NCBI GenBank assembly: GCA_947683625.1
Contig: CANTUR010000057.1
Location: forward strand, 3,036,501 to 3,100,500
Length of the DNA stretch: 64,000 nt
Direction of reading: 5' to 3'
DNA from: Mallotus nudiflorus
Lineage: Eukaryota > Streptophyta > Magnoliopsida > Malpighiales > Euphorbiaceae
Part shown: one piece after another, positions 62,201 to 64,000 of the stretch
Position numbering within the stretch: position 1 is the first letter of the stretch
Layout of the letters: every line of letters starts with the position of its first letter
Notes under the pieces: generated by a model
The model's database searches: none
Seen by the model: only the letters and a program-made list of their open reading frames with translations
Told to the model about the DNA's origin: nothing
Made by a program: the position numbers and the translations under genes

Positions 62201-63919
62201 TTATTATGCTAAAATGAGAAACCATACTGATGGCCAATAAATTAGATATCAAGGTGACGAATAATATAGCCGACTATGAAGCATGCATATACAGAATTGA
62301 AGTAGATCTAGCGACTGGGGCAAAGGAATTACTAGTTTATGGGGATTCAATGTTGGTTGTTAGCTAGGCTAATGAAGAATGGGAAGTGAAAGAAGAAAAG
62401 CTAAAACCCTACATATGCTATTTGAAAGCTTTAGTAAAGAACTTCAGTAAATGTCTCTTTATCCATTTGTCAAGAGACGACAATCAGATGGTAGATGCAT
62501 TGGCAAAACTCTTTTCAATGTGGGATAGTGTGACGGGATTAACTATAAACCCTTTGGTAATCATGAAATCAAGAGCTCCATGTTATGGGGGAGAGCAAAT
62601 TATGAGTGTTCAAATAGGGCCTAAAGAGAAACCTTGGTTTATGATATTCAGAGGTTTATTGAAGAAAGAAAGTATCTCGATGAAGCGACCTCAAAAGAGA
62701 GATATGCTATTCGTGTTCTTGAATGTAACTATGCAAGTCATGATGGAGTATTATATAAAAGAATGCTAACTGGAATGTAGCTTAGATGTCTCAAGAAAGA
62801 TGAAGCTAAAGAGGTAATGAAATAAATTCATGTAGGAGCTTGTGGTTCTCATATGAACAGGATGATCTTAGCAAAGAAGGTACTTAGGTAAGGGTATTAT
62901 TAGATGAGTATGGAAAAGGATTGCATCAGAAAAGTGAGATAGTATCATCAGTGCCATATTCATGGAAATCTTAACCATCTACCTCCTACGGTGCTAAATA
63001 GCTTATCGTCACCTTAGCCCTTTACAGCCTGGGGAATTGACATTATAGGAGAAATATGTTGACAACGTCAAATGGGGATAAGTATATAGTCGAGGCAATA
63101 AATTACTTATGTAGATGGGTAGAGGCTGAATCCTTCAATTCTATGAAAGCAAAACAGATGGCATAGTTTATTGAGAAAAGCCTTATCTATGGGTCTAGGG
63201 TTCCACATCACATTATGACAGATAATAGCATCCAATTTTAGGTAGAAACAGTGGAATTATTATAGAAGTATGGGATCGAACATCATAAGTCTTCACTATA
63301 TCATCCTCAATCCAATGAAGCGATAGAAGCAGCTAACAAAAATGTCAGAAAATCCTCTCTAAAATGGTCAAGACTTACAAAGATTGGTATGAGTTTCTTC
63401 CTTTCGCTATATGGGGATATAGGACTATAGCTAGAATAGCCATAGGCCAAACTCCATTCTCCTTAGTATATGGTTGTGAAGCAGTCTTGCCAATAGAAAT
63501 AAAGATCAAATCCTTGAGAGTTGTCATGGAAGCTAAAACTCTTGAGAGTGAATGGGCATAAAAGAGATATGATCACCTTGTATCTCTAGACCAAGAAAAG
63601 GGTGAATGCTTTGTTTCGTACTCAGATATATCATAGTAGAATAGCAAGATCATTCAATAAGAAGGTTAAGCCCGGAAAGATAAAAGCTGGAGACATGGTG
63701 TTAAATAGCCTAGAGTAGTGGTATTTGATCCGAGAAGAAAATTTTGACCAAACTGGGGAAGGACTGTATTTAGTCAAATCGGCTCTGCCTAAAGGAGCTA
63801 CGAAGATATCAGATCTGGAAGAAAATGAATTCGTGGAGCCTGTTAACCTGGATCGCCTTAAGAATACTACCTGTAAAATGAATAAAAGCAACATAAAGAA
63901 AATAAAGTCCACTAATTAG
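59221..63919 (+). pseudogene. Tat/Ogre-like gag-pol remnants
   Basis: A Pro/Ala/Val-rich stretch at 59270-59410 may be gag or linker. Protease at 59512-60009 has the conserved VDDGSTINVCPL and LLLGRPWFH. The RT region starts at about 60770 (VFTWTYEDMPGLDREIAEHH, IPKKDGKVCMCVDFRDLNKT) and continues in pieces (YMDDIMVN at about 61275; VRGFIGKL). RNase H lies at 61646-61897 (GAMLAQEGLEEIEHAVYYLS, YDLVEKTCLIMIWATRKLRH). A second RNase H-like stretch at about 62140-62550 (NNIADYEACIYRIEV-like in shifted frame, SRDDNQMVDALAKL) is as seen in Tat/Ogre elements. Integrase at 62760-63919 has HHIMTDNSIQF and WGYRTIARIAIGQTPFSLVY. Stops and shifts break every domain. It is non-functional. Confidence 0.82.
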
Positions 63920-64000
63920 AAAACCTAAAAAGGCTAGTTAAGCAAAGGTTAGGACATTCTCACTATTCAGAAAACTCGTAAAGGGCTGGTAGGCAAAAAT

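Larger units (their letters stand above)
56090..64000 (+). mobile_element. Ty3/gypsy retrotransposon, Tat/Ogre-like lineage, running off the window
   Basis: Plus-strand element: a 5' LTR of about 2 kb (about 56090-58110), primer-binding region 58112-58129, a roughly 1-kb leader with tandem repeats, then gag/protease/RT/RNase H/integrase remnants to 63919. The 3' LTR is not reached. Protease VDDGSTINVCPLKIL, RT-entry FTWTYEDMPGLDREIAEHHI and an integrase end with KPGKIKAGDMVLN and TGEGLYLVKSALPKGA are typical of Tat/Ogre-type polyproteins. Many stops are present. Confidence 0.85.

Noticed and set aside
1..64000. CRISPR array, rRNA, functional tRNA genes or bacterial-type operons
   Set aside because: No regularly spaced repeats with unique spacers, no rRNA landmarks, and tRNA-like boxes occur only in degenerate SINE heads. 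The window is eukaryotic plant DNA.
1..64000. Endogenous pararetrovirus (caulimovirus) sequence
   Set aside because: All reverse transcriptases seen fit copia, gypsy or LINE order and motifs; no movement-protein or caulimovirus-type arrangement was found.

Overview
This window is plant nuclear DNA, most likely from a eudicot. It is very AT-rich. It is filled with Ty1/copia and Ty3/gypsy LTR retrotransposons, L1-type LINEs, tRNA-derived SINE-like pieces and a CACTA transposon end. The host-gene material is mostly remnants of plant glutamate receptor-like (GLR) genes. I see no intact complete host gene, no CRISPR, no rRNA or functional tRNA gene, and no bacterial or organellar gene cluster. The species cannot be named from this sequence.

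Layout, left to right. 1-5651 is AT-rich DNA holding a complete-looking first exon of a GLR gene (2837-3125, minus), its duplicated 5' flank and a copia-type LTR remnant. 5652-15271 is a full-length copia element on the minus strand with 2.16-kb LTRs about 99.4% identical by hand count, primer-binding site, polypurine tract and a perfect TTAAT target duplication; its polyprotein carries three nonsense codons and one frameshift. 15272-20606 is non-coding or low-complexity DNA with fragments of two host genes on the minus strand, one of them mitochondrial calcium uniporter-like. 20607 onward is a CACTA transposon terminus. 21774-27895 is a broken chromovirus-type gypsy joined to a broken copia. 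27969-32721 is a GLR pseudogene in which all major domains can still be followed.

33110-47773 is an internally deleted copia element whose right LTR is split by a complete 11.5-kb Tekay/Del-like gypsy (36147-47615). 48690-51927 is a plus-strand LINE lacking its reverse-transcriptase core, followed by a third copy of GLR-type 5' flank. 52722-56087 is a minus-strand LINE that was cut in its endonuclease region by a Tat/Ogre-like gypsy occupying the rest of the window.

The region reads as a decayed tandem GLR cluster expanded by successive nested insertions. In the Tekay-like element, most in-frame stops sit where a CAG (Gln) or TGG (Trp) codon is expected, which fits C-to-T decay of methylated cytosines. 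I did not find a convincing novel functional system. The most informative points are the nested-insertion chronology, the methylation-decay signature, a probable GC-AG intron in the GLR pseudogene, and the mixed host-gene fragments at 18.6-20.1 kb.
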